Assembly: GCA_963754265.1 (NCBI GenBank)
Contig: CAVWFB010000004.1
Location: 143,741 to 207,740, forward strand
Length of the DNA stretch: 64,000 nt
Source of the DNA: AC-32 sp963754265
Lineage (GTDB): Bacteria; Actinomycetota; Thermoleophilia; Gaiellales; Gaiellaceae
Direction of reading: 5' to 3'
Each line of letters begins with the position of its first letter. Within the stretch, counting starts at the first letter, position 1. A program made the translations under genes and the position numbers. A model generated the notes under the pieces. The model worked only from the letters and a program-made list of their open reading frames with translations. It was not told the DNA's origin and ran no database searches. Below are positions 50,657 to 59,967 of the stretch, piece after piece.

Positions 50657-51847
50657 CTACTTGATCTTCGCGCCCTGGCGGATCCAGGCGCCCAGCTCGT
50701 CCCGCTCCGCCTGGGTCATCCCCGTCGCGTTGCCGAGCGGCATCGTCTTCGTGCTCACGGCCACCTGCTCGATCAGGGACGCCTGCGCGTGCATCTGCTC
50801 CGGAGTGTCGAACACGATCCCGAGTGGGGCCGAGTCCATCCTCGTGGGATGGGCAGAGTGGCACGGGACGCAGCGGGCCTGCACGATCGCGTGCGCCCGT
50901 GCAATCGAGACCGCCGTCGCCGCGGCACCGCTCGAACCGGAGCCGTCGTCCGGCCGGATCGCGACCGCGACCACTGCGATGCCGAGCGCCGCAGTGACCG
51001 GGATCCACCACACCGTCCGCCCGGCGTGGCGCAGGTTGAAGAAGTGCCGGATCCAGGCGCCGATCGTCATCAGCGCGATCAGGATCAGCCACGACCAGCT
51101 GTGTCCGTACGTCGCGGGGAAGTGGTTGCTCAGCATTGCGAAGACCACCGGCAGCGTCAGGTAGTTGTTGTGCACCGAGCGTTGCTTGGCGCGCAGCGCG
51201 GGCGCCGGATCGGGCTCGCGCCCGGCCTCCTTTGCCCGGATCAGGTCCCAGTGCGCCGGGATGATCACGAAGAAGACGTTGGCCGCCATGATCGTGCCGA
51301 GCATGGCTCCGACCTGCACGTACTCGGCCCGGCCGCTGAAGAGCTCGCTCGCTCCCCAGGCCGCGAGCGTCGTCAGCCCGAGGATCAGGGCCGCGAGCAG
51401 GAGCTCGCTTCGCACTACCCGGCAAAGCACGTCGTAGACCACCCAGGCGAGCACGAGACCGCCGATGCTGATCGCGATCGCCGCAGTCGTGCTCAGATCC
51501 GCCACGCTCGGGTCGATCAGGTAGGTGTCCGCGTTGAAGTAGTAGAGGAAGACCATCAACGCGAACCCCGAGAGCCAGGTCGTGTACGCCTCCCACTTGA
51601 ACCAGTAGAGCGGCTGGGGAATGGTCGGCGGCGTCAGGCGGTACTTCAGCACCTGGTAGAAGCCGCCGCCGTGGATCTCCCAGGCCTCGCCGCCGACGCC
51701 TCGCTCGGCGTCCTTCGGGTCGGCCGGAGGCCGGAGGTGGTTGTCGAGCGCGATGAAGTAGAACGAGGCACCGATCCACGCGGTCCCCGCGATTACGTGC
51801 AGCCAGCGCGCGAGGAAGTCCAGCCATTCGTTCGCGTACGGGTCCAT
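50657..51847 (-). CDS. puuD: Membrane-bound urate oxidase PuuD with C-terminal cytochrome c domain
   Basis: A 396-residue protein. Eight or so transmembrane helices with conserved histidines occupy about 1-300: FLARWLHVIAGTAWIGASFYFIALDNHL at the start, GGGFYQVLKYRLTP, and the NNYLTLPVVFAMLSNHFP region. A cytochrome c domain follows, with heme motif CVPCH near 318 and axial Met candidates (TKTMPLGNATGMT). PuuD family enzymes oxidise urate to 5-hydroxyisourate and pass electrons to cytochrome c rather than releasing H2O2. The next two genes encode the enzymes for the product, fully supporting the role. Its ATG overlaps the uraD stop region by one base. Confidence 0.93.
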   Translation of the reverse strand: MDPYANEWLDFLARWLHVIAGTAWIGASFYFIALDNHLRPPADPKDAERGVGGEAWEIHGGGFYQVLKYRLTPPTIPQPLYWFKWEAYTTWLSGFALMVFLYYFNADTYLIDPSVADLSTTAAIAISIGGLVLAWVVYDVLCRVVRSELLLAALILGLTTLAAWGASELFSGRAEYVQVGAMLGTIMAANVFFVIIPAHWDLIRAKEAGREPDPAPALRAKQRSVHNNYLTLPVVFAMLSNHFPATYGHSWSWLILIALMTIGAWIRHFFNLRHAGRTVWWIPVTAALGIAVVAVAIRPDDGSGSSGAAATAVSIARAHAIVQARCVPCHSAHPTRMDSAPLGIVFDTPEQMHAQASLIEQVAVSTKTMPLGNATGMTQAERDELGAWIRQGAKIK

Positions 51848-52284
51848 CAGCCGCGGCTCCAGCGGTCACGCGCGATCGCGACCAGCTCCGTGAGCGCCGT
51901 CTCGAGCTCCTCCTCGCGCGTCCGCTCCAGCCGCCGGCGCAGCACCTCGAGGATCTCGTCCTTCGGCCGGCGATCGACGAAGACGACGAAGCGGAAGCCG
52001 AACTTCTCCTCGTAGACCTGGTTGAGGTAGACGAGGTCGGTCTGCACGACCGGGTCGGCGTCGGGGCCCTGCTCCTCGGCCGAGCGCTGGGAGAGGTCGC
52101 GCGATCCAATCGCCGGATGCGCGTTCAGAGCCTCCAGCTTCTCGGCCTCGCTCAGCTCTCCGATCACCTCCGGCGCGGCCTCGAGCGGGTCCTCGCGCTC
52201 GGCCAGCAGCTCGACGAAGCGCGTCCGGCCTTCGAAGAGCTCCGCGAGCTCCTCGACGCTCAGCTGCCGCGGTAGGTCGTGCAC
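51847..52284 (-). CDS. uraD: 2-oxo-4-hydroxy-4-carboxy-5-ureidoimidazoline (OHCU) decarboxylase
   Basis: Produces (S)-allantoin from OHCU, two steps after urate oxidase. The 145-residue product has the catalytic His in ALNAHPAIGSRDLSQRSAEEQ and the family pair LVYLNQVYEEKFGFRFVVFVDRRPKDEIL. GTG 52284 is a canonical start but overlaps uraH by 25 bases. A CTG at 52263, overlapping the uraH stop as CTGA, would begin LSVEELAELFEG, which matches the usual N-terminus of the family better. I list the longer form. Product is sure. Confidence 0.93.
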   Translation of the reverse strand: MHDLPRQLSVEELAELFEGRTRFVELLAEREDPLEAAPEVIGELSEAEKLEALNAHPAIGSRDLSQRSAEEQGPDADPVVQTDLVYLNQVYEEKFGFRFVVFVDRRPKDEILEVLRRRLERTREEELETALTELVAIARDRWSRG

Positions 52285-52553
52285 GAGTAGGAGGAGACGA
52301 GCAGGGGGACGTGATGGTGACCGTCGCCGAGCTCGAGCTCGAGCTCCACCCGGCGGAAATACGGCGAAGCGGGATGGAAGACGAGCCGGTATGAGCCGGG
52401 CTCGAGATCATCGGCGAGCGCTGCGATTCGGCCGTCGGCGCCGGTCTCGCCGGCAGCGATTTGCTCGTCGGCGCGATAGAGCTCCACGCGCACGCCGCTA
52501 CCGGGCCGGCCACGCTCGGTGTCGAGCACGTGCGTGGAGAGCGAGGCGCTCAT
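52260..52553 (-). CDS. uraH: 5-hydroxyisourate hydrolase (transthyretin-like)
   Basis: Hydrolyses 5-hydroxyisourate to OHCU. The 97-residue product starts SLSTHVLDTERGRPGSGVRV (first His motif), contains GSYRLVFHPASPYFRRVELELELGDGHHHVPLLVSSYSCTTYRGS in outline, and ends in the diagnostic YRGS tetrapeptide. The length is slightly under the usual 110-115. ATG 52553 overlaps the stop of the upstream deaminase as ATGA. Together with uraD and puuD it forms the complete urate-to-allantoin module. Confidence 0.96.
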   Translation of the reverse strand: MSASLSTHVLDTERGRPGSGVRVELYRADEQIAAGETGADGRIAALADDLEPGSYRLVFHPASPYFRRVELELELGDGHHHVPLLVSSYSCTTYRGS

Positions 52554-53860
52554 TCCGTGAACTTCTCCGCTTGCCGACGATGCTCCTGCGAGATCGCCTC
52601 CTCGTCGGCTCGCACGAGCCGGCCTTCGCGCACCACGTCCTCGCCGGACACGACGAGCCGGTCGACGCGGTGCGGGCCGCTCAGGACCAGCCCCGCGACC
52701 GGATCCTCCGCGCCTCCGAGCTCGAGCCCGTCGGTCCGCCAGACCGCGAGGTCGGCACTGCGGCCCGGCTCGAGCGAGCCGAGGTCGTCGCGGCCGAGGA
52801 CGGCGGCGCTGCCGTGGGTTCCGAGCCGGAGCGCGTCCCGGGCGGTCAGCGCCTCGGGACCGCCTCGGCCGCGCGCGACGAGCAGCGCCTGCTTGACCTC
52901 GAGGCCCAGGTCGCCGCGCTCGTTCGACGCCGAGCCGTCGACGCCGAGGCCCACGCGGACGCCCGCGTCCAGCATCCCCCGGACCGGCGCCACGCCCGCC
53001 CCGAGGCGCAGGTTCGAGGTCGGGCAATGCGCGACGCCCGTGCCAGTCTCCGCGAAGCGCGCGATGTCGCCGTCGTCGAGGTGGACGCAGTGCGCGCACC
53101 AGACGTCGCCGTCGAGCCAGCCGAGCTGCTCGAGGTACTCGACCGGCCGGCAGCCGTACAGCTCGCGGCAGTACTCATCCTCCTCGACCGTCTCGGCGAG
53201 GTGCGTGTGCAGCTGCAGCCCCAACCGCCGGGCGAGCTCCGCCGATTCCCGCATCAGGCGGCCCGAGACCGAGAACGGCGAGCAAGGCGCGACCACGAGC
53301 TCCGGGTAGCGCGCCGCCAGCCGCTCGGTCTCGGCGAGGACCTCGTCCGGGTCCTCGACGAGGGCGTCGGGCGGAAGCCCGCCCTTCGACTCGCCGAGGT
53401 CCATCGAGCCTCGTGACGGGATCAACCGAACGCCGAGCTCCCCCGCCGCGGCCATCTCTGCCTCCACGAGGTCGCCGCCTCCGCGCGGGAAGACGTAGTG
53501 GTGGTCGAACACGGTCGTGCAGCCGGAGAGTGCGAGCTCGGCCAGCCCGGTCCTCGCGGCCGCATACTCGGCCTCGGCGTCGATCCGGGCCCAGAGCGGG
53601 TAGAGCATCCGCAGCCAGGTGAAGAGATCGGCCTCCTGCGCCCTGGCGCGCGTAAGGGTCTGGTACAGGTGGTGATGGGTGTTGACGAGCCCCGGAGTGA
53701 CGAGCGCGCCGCCCAGGTCTTCCCGCGACTCGGCCTCCGGCCCGGGCCCGCTCCCGACGGCCGCGACGACGCCGTCTTCGACCAGCACCCACCCCGACTC
53801 GTGCTCGGTGCCGGCCTCGTCCATGACGACGACGTACGCGTTGGCGAAAAGCCGCCTCAC
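52550..53860 (-). CDS. Amidohydrolase, likely 8-oxoguanine deaminase
   Basis: A 436-residue metal-dependent deaminase of the ATZ/TRZ-like group: metal site NTHHHLYQTLTRA, then SGCTTVFDHHYVFPRGGG, LQLHTHLAETVEEDEYC (ligand His), WCAHCVHLDDGDIA and GLGVDGSASNERGDL near residue 300. These fit 8-oxoguanine deaminases (Pa0142-type), which yield urate directly; guanine or hydroxyatrazine-type substrates are alternatives. The purine cluster favours the first. The start is GTG 53860, which overlaps the adenine deaminase stop as GTGA. Confidence 0.85.
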   Translation of the reverse strand: MRRLFANAYVVVMDEAGTEHESGWVLVEDGVVAAVGSGPGPEAESREDLGGALVTPGLVNTHHHLYQTLTRARAQEADLFTWLRMLYPLWARIDAEAEYAAARTGLAELALSGCTTVFDHHYVFPRGGGDLVEAEMAAAGELGVRLIPSRGSMDLGESKGGLPPDALVEDPDEVLAETERLAARYPELVVAPCSPFSVSGRLMRESAELARRLGLQLHTHLAETVEEDEYCRELYGCRPVEYLEQLGWLDGDVWCAHCVHLDDGDIARFAETGTGVAHCPTSNLRLGAGVAPVRGMLDAGVRVGLGVDGSASNERGDLGLEVKQALLVARGRGGPEALTARDALRLGTHGSAAVLGRDDLGSLEPGRSADLAVWRTDGLELGGAEDPVAGLVLSGPHRVDRLVVSGEDVVREGRLVRADEEAISQEHRRQAEKFTE

Positions 53861-55548
53861 GCTTCGAGCGACACCAGTTCGAAGCGGTCGACGTCGACGA
53901 GGCCCTGGTCGGTGATCTTCAGGCTCGGGATCACCGAGAGCGCCAGGAACGCCATCGTCTGGAACGGCGAGGCGAGCGTGCACCCGAGCTTGGCTGCCGC
54001 GTCGATGCAGCCACGGCTGGCCTCGACGACCTCTGCCAGCGGCGCGTCGGAGATGATTCCTGCGATCGGGAGCGGCAGCTCGGCGCGCACGCCACGGTCC
54101 TCGACCACGACCACGCCCCCGCCGATCTCCGACAACCGGGCGATCGCCCGCGCCATGTCCTGGTCGTCCACGCCGACGACGACGATGTTGTGCGCATCGT
54201 GCGAGAACGTCGAGGCGAGAGCGCCGGAGCGAAGGCCGAACCCTCGCACGAGCCCGAGGCCCATCCGGCCCGTGCCGAGGTGGCGCTCGATCACCGCGAT
54301 CTTGGCCAGGTCGCGCTCGGGGTCGGCGACCGCGTGCCCGTCCTCGAACGTGGGCTCGTCGACGAGCGACTCGGTCAGGATCTGGTCGGGGATCACGCCG
54401 ATCACGCGCGCCTGCCCGCCCTCCCAGGGGATCGAGAAGTCACGCGCGGCGACGTGTCGCACGCGCACCGTGTGCTTGACCCACTCCGGCACCTCGACGC
54501 GCTCGATCGCGTCGACCGGCCGGCCCCGCTTGAGGACGGTCTCCGGCACGAAGCTCTCGAGCTCGGTCAGCAGGAGCAGGTCGGCCTGGTAGCCGGGCGC
54601 GATCGCGCCCAGATGCGCCAATCCGTGCCAGGTTGCCGGATTGAGGGTCGACATCACGAGCGCGTCCTCGGCCGGGATCCCGGCGGCGACCGCGTCTCGC
54701 ACCATCGAATTGATGTGGCCGTCCTCGGCGATGTGCTCGGGCTCGCGGTCGTCGGTGCAGAAGGCGATGCGCCCCGGCCCGTACTCCTTGGCCAGCGGGA
54801 GCAGCGCGTGCAGGTTCCTCGCCGCGGATGCCTCGCGGATCAGGAGCCACATGCCCGCCCGCAGCCGCTCGCGCCCCTCCTCGATCGTGAACGCCTCGTG
54901 GTCGGAGCGGATGCCAGCGGAGGCGTAGGCGTTCAGCGCCTTGCCCATCACGCCGGGTGCGTGCCCGTCCACGTGCTGGGCACCGGGAAGGGCCAGCTTG
55001 GCGAGCTCGTGCGGGTCGCCTTCGACGACGCCGGGGAAATTCATCATCTCGGCGAGGCCGATCACGCGTCGCCGGCGCAAGAGCCCTTCGAGGTCGCCGG
55101 GCGACAGCGGGCGGCGCGGCGACTCGAATCTCGACGCGGGCACCGACGACGAGGCCATGAAGTAGACGTCGAGCGGCAGCTCCCCGCAGACGTCGAGGAG
55201 CCAGTGAACCCCATCGGTGCCGAGCACGTTCGCGATCTCGTGCGGATCGACGACGACGGTGGTCGTGCCGAGCGGGAGCACCAGCCGCGCGAACTCGTCC
55301 ACGAGCAGCTTCGACGACTCGAGGTGCATGTGCGCGTCGACGAACCCGGGCACGACGAAACGGTCGGAAGCGTCCAGCGTCTCAGCCCCCTCGTAATCGC
55401 CAAGGCCGGCCACGTAGCCGTCCACGACCGCGATGTCGCCCTCGAGCCACTCCCGCGTGAACACCGAGAAGACGCGCCCCCCGCGCACGACGAGGTCGGC
55501 CGGCTCGTCTCCCCGCGCCACCGCCAGCCGTCTGGCAAGGTCGGGCAT
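53857..55548 (-). CDS. ade: Adenine deaminase
   Basis: Deaminates adenine to hypoxanthine, which xanthine dehydrogenase then oxidises. The 563-residue product has FVVPGFVDAHMHLESSKLLVDEFAR (metal ligands), VVVDPHEIANVLGTDG, VDGHAPGVMGKALNAYASAGI, RIAFCTDDREPEHIAEDGHIN and the C-terminal domain with FSHDAHNIVVVGVDDQDM and LASPFQTMAFLALSVIPSLKITDQGLVDV. Length and domain order fit the bacterial Ade family. ATG 55548 is chosen over an upstream start. Divergent from the xanthine dehydrogenase genes by 25 bases. Confidence 0.95.
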   Translation of the reverse strand: MPDLARRLAVARGDEPADLVVRGGRVFSVFTREWLEGDIAVVDGYVAGLGDYEGAETLDASDRFVVPGFVDAHMHLESSKLLVDEFARLVLPLGTTTVVVDPHEIANVLGTDGVHWLLDVCGELPLDVYFMASSSVPASRFESPRRPLSPGDLEGLLRRRRVIGLAEMMNFPGVVEGDPHELAKLALPGAQHVDGHAPGVMGKALNAYASAGIRSDHEAFTIEEGRERLRAGMWLLIREASAARNLHALLPLAKEYGPGRIAFCTDDREPEHIAEDGHINSMVRDAVAAGIPAEDALVMSTLNPATWHGLAHLGAIAPGYQADLLLLTELESFVPETVLKRGRPVDAIERVEVPEWVKHTVRVRHVAARDFSIPWEGGQARVIGVIPDQILTESLVDEPTFEDGHAVADPERDLAKIAVIERHLGTGRMGLGLVRGFGLRSGALASTFSHDAHNIVVVGVDDQDMARAIARLSEIGGGVVVVEDRGVRAELPLPIAGIISDAPLAEVVEASRGCIDAAAKLGCTLASPFQTMAFLALSVIPSLKITDQGLVDVDRFELVSLEA

Positions 55549-55573
55549 GGGGCGACGATACCCTTGCCCGAGC

Positions 55574-56366
55574 GTGGAAGTCCTCACCCCCCGGTCTCTG
55601 GACGAGGCCCTGCGGCTTAAGGCGGAGCACCCCGACGCGGTGCCGATTCAGGGCGGCACCGACGTGATGGTGGAGCTCAACTTCGACCGTGGTCGGCCCT
55701 CCGCGCTCCTGAACCTGAACGAGGTCCCGGAGCTGCGCGGCTGGTCGCGGGAGAACGGAAGGCTCCGGCTCGCCTCGGGTCTCACCTACACCGAGGCGAT
55801 GGAAGCGCCGCTTGCAGAGGCCGCGCCCGCGCTCGCAGAGGCCTCGCGCACCGTCGGCGGCCCGCAGATCCGCAACCGCGGCACGATCGGCGGCAACCTC
55901 GGCACGGCCTCCCCGGCCGGGGACGCGCTCCCTCCCCTCCTGGTCGCCGAAGCCGAGCTTGTGCTCCAGAGCACAAGGGGTCAGAGGACCCTCCCGTTGA
56001 GCGACTTTCTGCTCGGCCCGAAGCGGAACGCGCTCGAGCCCGACGAGCTGATCACCGCCGTGCACCTGCGGCCGACCGGCCCACGTCAGACGTTCATGAA
56101 GGTCGGCCCGCGCAACGCGATGGTGATCGCGGTCGTCTCGCTCGCGCTCGCGGTCGACGAGGAACGCGGCGAGGTTCGCGCCTCGCTTCGGCTCGGCAGG
56201 GCCCGTGCCCGGGCTCGTGACGGCTCCGCTCGAGGAGCGCGACGAGCTGCCCGAGCGCGTCGCGGAGGCGGCGAGCCCGATCGACGACGTGCGAGGGACC
56301 GCCGAGTACCGGCGCCACGCACTTCGCGTCCTCACCGCCCGAGCCCTTGAGCGCTGCCTCGCATGA
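55574..56366 (+). pseudogene. Xanthine dehydrogenase FAD-binding subunit with one frameshift
   Basis: The FAD subunit of a three-subunit molybdenum hydroxylase. It has AVPIQGGTDVMVELNFDRG, LRLASGLTYTEAMEAPLAEAA, GGPQIRNRGTIGGNLGTASPAGDALPPL (FAD motif) and FMKVGPRNAMVIAVVSLALAVDEERGEVRAS. At about 56.19 kb the frame shifts; the C-terminus (GSAGPVPGLVTAPLEERDEL, TAEYRRHALRVLTARALERCLA) continues in another frame to the TGA at 56364-56366, overlapping the ATG of the next gene. Removing one base at CTTCGG restores ALGSAG. The rest of the operon is intact, so the break is suspicious. Confidence 0.85.
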
Positions 56367-56818
56367 GGATCCAGCTGACGGTCAACGGCGAGCGCAAGGA
56401 GACCGAGGTCTGGGAGGGCGAGAGCCTGCTCTTCGCGCTGCGGGAACGGCTCGGCCTGCCGGGCTCGAAGAACGCCTGCGAGCAGGGCGAGTGCGGCTCC
56501 TGCTCGGTGCTCCTGGACGGCACGCTCGTCTGCGCGTGCCTCGTCCTCGCCGGCCAGGCGGACGGCCACCACGTCGTCACCGTCGAGGGGCTGGCGCAGG
56601 ACGGGCAGCTGCACCGCGTGCAGGAGGCCTTCGCCGAGACCGGTGCCGTCCAGTGCGGCTTCTGCACCCCGGGCCTGATCGTCGCCACCGCCGACCTGCT
56701 GGAGCGAATGCCGAGCCCGAGCGAGGACGAGATGCGCGAGGCGCTCTCTGGCAACCTCTGCCGCTGCACCGGCTACGCGAAGATCTTCGACGCGGTCAGG
56801 CTGGCAGCGAGCCGGTGA
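56363..56818 (+). CDS. Xanthine dehydrogenase 2Fe-2S subunit
   Basis: A 151-residue subunit with two [2Fe-2S] clusters. The plant-type ferredoxin cluster is at Cys 39, 44, 47 and 59 or 57 (KNACEQGECGSCSVLLDGTLVCAC), and the second cluster is at Cys 98, 101, 133 and 135 (GAVQCGFCTPGLIV and GNLCRCTGY). It passes electrons from the molybdopterin subunit to FAD. ATG 56363 overlaps the FAD-subunit stop; its own TGA overlaps the GTG of the next gene. Confidence 0.95.
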   Translation: MRIQLTVNGERKETEVWEGESLLFALRERLGLPGSKNACEQGECGSCSVLLDGTLVCACLVLAGQADGHHVVTVEGLAQDGQLHRVQEAFAETGAVQCGFCTPGLIVATADLLERMPSPSEDEMREALSGNLCRCTGYAKIFDAVRLAASR

Positions 56819-59040
56819 GCGCGCCGGCCCAGAAGCTCGAGCTCGGCCGGATCGGCCAGAGCGTCAAGGGCGTCGATGCGATCCCGAAGGTGACCGGAGA
56901 GTTCGCCTACGCAAGCGACCTCGTCGCAGCCGGGATGCTCTGGGGTCACACCGTGCGCAGTCCTCACGCGCACGCCCGCATCGTCGAGATCGACATCTCG
57001 CAGGCGCTGGCGATGGCCGGCGTCCACGCCGTGCTCACGCATGCCGACGTCCCGGGCGCCAAGACCTACGGGCTCGAGTTCGCCGACCAGCCGGTGCTCG
57101 CGATCGACCGCGTGCGCTACTTCGGCGAGCCCGTCGCCGTCGTCGCGGCCGAGCACCCGGAGCAGGCGCGCCGCGCCGCCGAGAAGGTCGTGGTCGAGTA
57201 CGAGCCGCTGGAGGCGGTCGTCGACCCCGAGCGCGCGACCGAGCAGGCGCCGATCCACGACGGGAACCCGACCGCCGGCCACGGGTTCCGCGAGGATCCG
57301 CGGCCGAACGTCCTGCGCTCGATCCTCGTCCGGCACGGGGACCCCGACGCGGAGGGCGACGTCTCGGTCAGCGGCGTCTACGAGCTCGGGATCCAGGATC
57401 AGGCGTTCCTCGGGCCCGAATCCGGCCTTGCCGTGCCCGACGGCGAGGGTGGTGTCGACGTCTACGTCGCCACGCAGTGGCTGCACGTCGACCGCGACCA
57501 GGTCGCGCCCTGCCTCGGGCTCGAGAAGGAGCAGGTGCGGATCCACCTTGCGGGCGTCGGCGGCGCCTTCGGCGGTCGCGAGGACCTGTCGATGCAGGTG
57601 CACGGCGCGATGCTCGCGCTCCACACCGACCGGCCGGTGAAGATGGTCTACAGCCGCGAGGAGTCGTTCGTCGGCCACGTGCACCGGCACCCGGCGAAGA
57701 TCTGGATGGAGCACCGTGCCACCCGCGCGGGCAGGCTCGTCTGCGTCCACGCGCGGATCCTGCTGGACGGCGGGGCGTACGCCTCCAGCTCCGCGGCCGT
57801 CACCTCGAACGCGGCGTCGTTCGCCTGCGGCCCGTACAAGGTCGAGAACGCGCTGATCGAGTCCACCTGCGTCTACTCCAACAACCCGCCCTGCGGTGCC
57901 ATGCGCGGCTTCGGCGCCGTCCAGGGCTGCTTTGCGCACGAGGCGCAGATGGACAAGCTCGCCGCCACCCTCGAGATCGACCCGATCGAGCTGCGGCTCC
58001 TGAACGCCCTCGGGGCGGGCGACACGATGCCCATGGGCCAGGTCGTGACCGGCTCGCTTCCTGTCGCGGAGGTGATCCGGCGGGCGGCGGCGCTGCCGGT
58101 GCCCGAGGCCGAGGAGCTCCCGCGCGACCCGATCCGCCTGCCCGGCGGAGCCGGGAACACGACGCGGGGACAGGGCGTGAAGCGCGGCGTCGGCTTCGCC
58201 GTCGGCTTCAAGAACGTCTGCTACTCCGAGGGCTTCGACGACGCGTGCTCGGCGCGCGTGCGTCTCTGGCCCGGCCCGGACGAGGAGCTCGCCGCCGAGG
58301 TGCACTGCGCCGCGGCCGAGGTCGGGCAAGGCGTGACGAACGTGATCCTGCAGGTGGCGCGCACCGAGCTCGGCACGGAGAACGTCGTCCTCGCCCCCGG
58401 CTCGACCGACGGCGTCGACTCGGCCGGGTCGGCCTCGGCCTCTCGTCTCACCTGGATGGCGGCCGGCGCGGTGCGGCTGGCCTGCCAGGAGGCGCTGGAG
58501 GAGTTCCGACGCACGGGCGGCGAGGTCGACCTCGAGCGCACCTACCACCACTCGCGCACGTTCCCGCTCGATCCGGAGACCGGCCAGGTGACCGGCGACC
58601 GCGTCCATGTCGCCTACATCTGTGCCGCCATGCGCGTCGTCGCCGAGGTGGACGTCGAGCTCGGCCTCACGCGCGTCGTCTGGATCGGCGCCGCCCAGGA
58701 CGTGGGCAAGGCGCTCAACCCGCAGGCCGTCCACGGCCAGATCGAAGGCGGCACCGCGCAGGGGCTCGGGCTCGCGTTGATGGAGGAGATCCAGACCCGC
58801 GACGGGCTGATCACGAACGCGAGCTTCACCGACTACCTGATCCCGACGACGCTGGACATGCCGCCGGTCGAGTCCGAGCTGATCGAGGATCCGGAGCCGG
58901 ACGCGCCCTACGGCGCAAAAGGGGTCGGCGAGCCGCCGACGGTGGTCTCGACCGCAGCCGTGGTCTCGGCGCTACGTGCGGCGAGCGGGCGCGAGCTCTG
59001 CCGGGTCCCGGTCAGGCCGGACGACCTCGCCGGGCTCTAG
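56815..59040 (+). CDS. Xanthine dehydrogenase molybdenum-binding subunit
   Basis: A 741-residue catalytic subunit that oxidises hypoxanthine to xanthine and urate. It carries GIQDQAFLGPESGLAVPDGEGG, LAGVGGAFGGREDLSMQVHGAMLAL (cofactor loop), AYASSSAAVTSNAASFACGPY, NNPPCGAMRGFGAVQGCFA, GQGVTNVILQVARTELG and the C-terminal GAKGVGEPPTVVSTAAVVSALR in which Glu of GVGEPP is the conserved catalytic base. Specificity for xanthine is inferred from its neighbours; the sequence class also includes aldehyde and CO dehydrogenase-like members. The 3' end overlaps the convergent EamA gene by 69 bases. Confidence 0.93.
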   Translation: MSAPAQKLELGRIGQSVKGVDAIPKVTGEFAYASDLVAAGMLWGHTVRSPHAHARIVEIDISQALAMAGVHAVLTHADVPGAKTYGLEFADQPVLAIDRVRYFGEPVAVVAAEHPEQARRAAEKVVVEYEPLEAVVDPERATEQAPIHDGNPTAGHGFREDPRPNVLRSILVRHGDPDAEGDVSVSGVYELGIQDQAFLGPESGLAVPDGEGGVDVYVATQWLHVDRDQVAPCLGLEKEQVRIHLAGVGGAFGGREDLSMQVHGAMLALHTDRPVKMVYSREESFVGHVHRHPAKIWMEHRATRAGRLVCVHARILLDGGAYASSSAAVTSNAASFACGPYKVENALIESTCVYSNNPPCGAMRGFGAVQGCFAHEAQMDKLAATLEIDPIELRLLNALGAGDTMPMGQVVTGSLPVAEVIRRAAALPVPEAEELPRDPIRLPGGAGNTTRGQGVKRGVGFAVGFKNVCYSEGFDDACSARVRLWPGPDEELAAEVHCAAAEVGQGVTNVILQVARTELGTENVVLAPGSTDGVDSAGSASASRLTWMAAGAVRLACQEALEEFRRTGGEVDLERTYHHSRTFPLDPETGQVTGDRVHVAYICAAMRVVAEVDVELGLTRVVWIGAAQDVGKALNPQAVHGQIEGGTAQGLGLALMEEIQTRDGLITNASFTDYLIPTTLDMPPVESELIEDPEPDAPYGAKGVGEPPTVVSTAAVVSALRAASGRELCRVPVRPDDLAGL

Positions 59041-59937
59041 GGGCGGAGCGGCGGTCGCCTCCCGGCGCAGGACGATCGCGACCGAGATCAGGATCAGCAG
59101 CGCGCCGGCGACGATGCGGACGGTCACGGACTCGTCGAGGACGATCACGCCGAGGGCGATCGCGACGACCGGGTTGACGTAGGCGTACGTCGACACCTTG
59201 CTGATCGGTGCATTCGCGAGCAGCCACACGTAGGCGCTGTAGCCGAGCAACGAGCCGAAGACGATCAGGTAGACGAGCCCGAAGACCGACCGCCCCGACC
59301 AGCTGCTCGGATCGAGCTCGCTCGGGCTGTACGCGATCGAGCCGATCACCGTGAGCGCGACCCCTCCCGCGAGCATCTCGTAGCCGGTGGCAACGAGGGC
59401 GTCCCGCGGCACCCGCATCCGCGGGGAGAGGAACGAGCCGAGTGCCCACATGAACGCGGCGAGAACGGTCAGCAGGAGGTAGCCCAGCGGTCCGGTGTCG
59501 CTGCCGGGGTGGACGAGCAGGACGATCCCGACGAAGCCCACCACCAGCCCGATCGTCGAGACGAGGTCAGGCTTCTCCCGCGCGGCGAGCTGGAGCAGCA
59601 GCACCCAGAGGGGGATCGAGGCGATGATGAGCGAGGTCAGCCCGATCGGCACCTTCTGCTCGGTGATGAACAGGACCGAGTTCGCGCCGGGGAGCAGCAG
59701 ACCGACCACCGCGGCCGACGCCAGCTCGGCCCTTCTCAGCCTCAGCCTCGGGAGCCCGTGTCGCCAGGCGACGAACCCGAGCATGAGCAGGCCCGCGGTC
59801 GTGAACCGCACTCCGGCCGCGAATACGCCGGGCATCGTCTCCCCGGCGAGCTCGATCCCGAGGTAGGTCGAGCCCCAGACGATGTAGACCACCCAGAGCG
59901 CGATCCAGATCTTGGCGCCGGTGCTCACCCCCGTCAC
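58972..59937 (-). CDS. EamA/DMT-family transporter
   Basis: A 321-residue carrier with ten transmembrane helices in two EamA repeats (IWIALWVVYIVWGSTYLGIELAGETMPG opening and GSLLGYSAYVWLLANAPISKVSTYAYVNPVVAIALGVIVLDESVTVR in outline closing). The cytoplasmic C-terminus is coded by the region overlapping the xanthine dehydrogenase gene. Such carriers export amino acids or metabolites. The substrate cannot be named. The start is GTG 59937 (another GTG at 59928). Confidence 0.9.
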   Translation of the reverse strand: MTGVSTGAKIWIALWVVYIVWGSTYLGIELAGETMPGVFAAGVRFTTAGLLMLGFVAWRHGLPRLRLRRAELASAAVVGLLLPGANSVLFITEQKVPIGLTSLIIASIPLWVLLLQLAAREKPDLVSTIGLVVGFVGIVLLVHPGSDTGPLGYLLLTVLAAFMWALGSFLSPRMRVPRDALVATGYEMLAGGVALTVIGSIAYSPSELDPSSWSGRSVFGLVYLIVFGSLLGYSAYVWLLANAPISKVSTYAYVNPVVAIALGVIVLDESVTVRIVAGALLILISVAIVLRREATAAPPLEPGEVVRPDRDPAELAPARRT

Positions 59938-59967
59938 AACGACGGAGGCCCCGCTTCTCGTTCCGGG

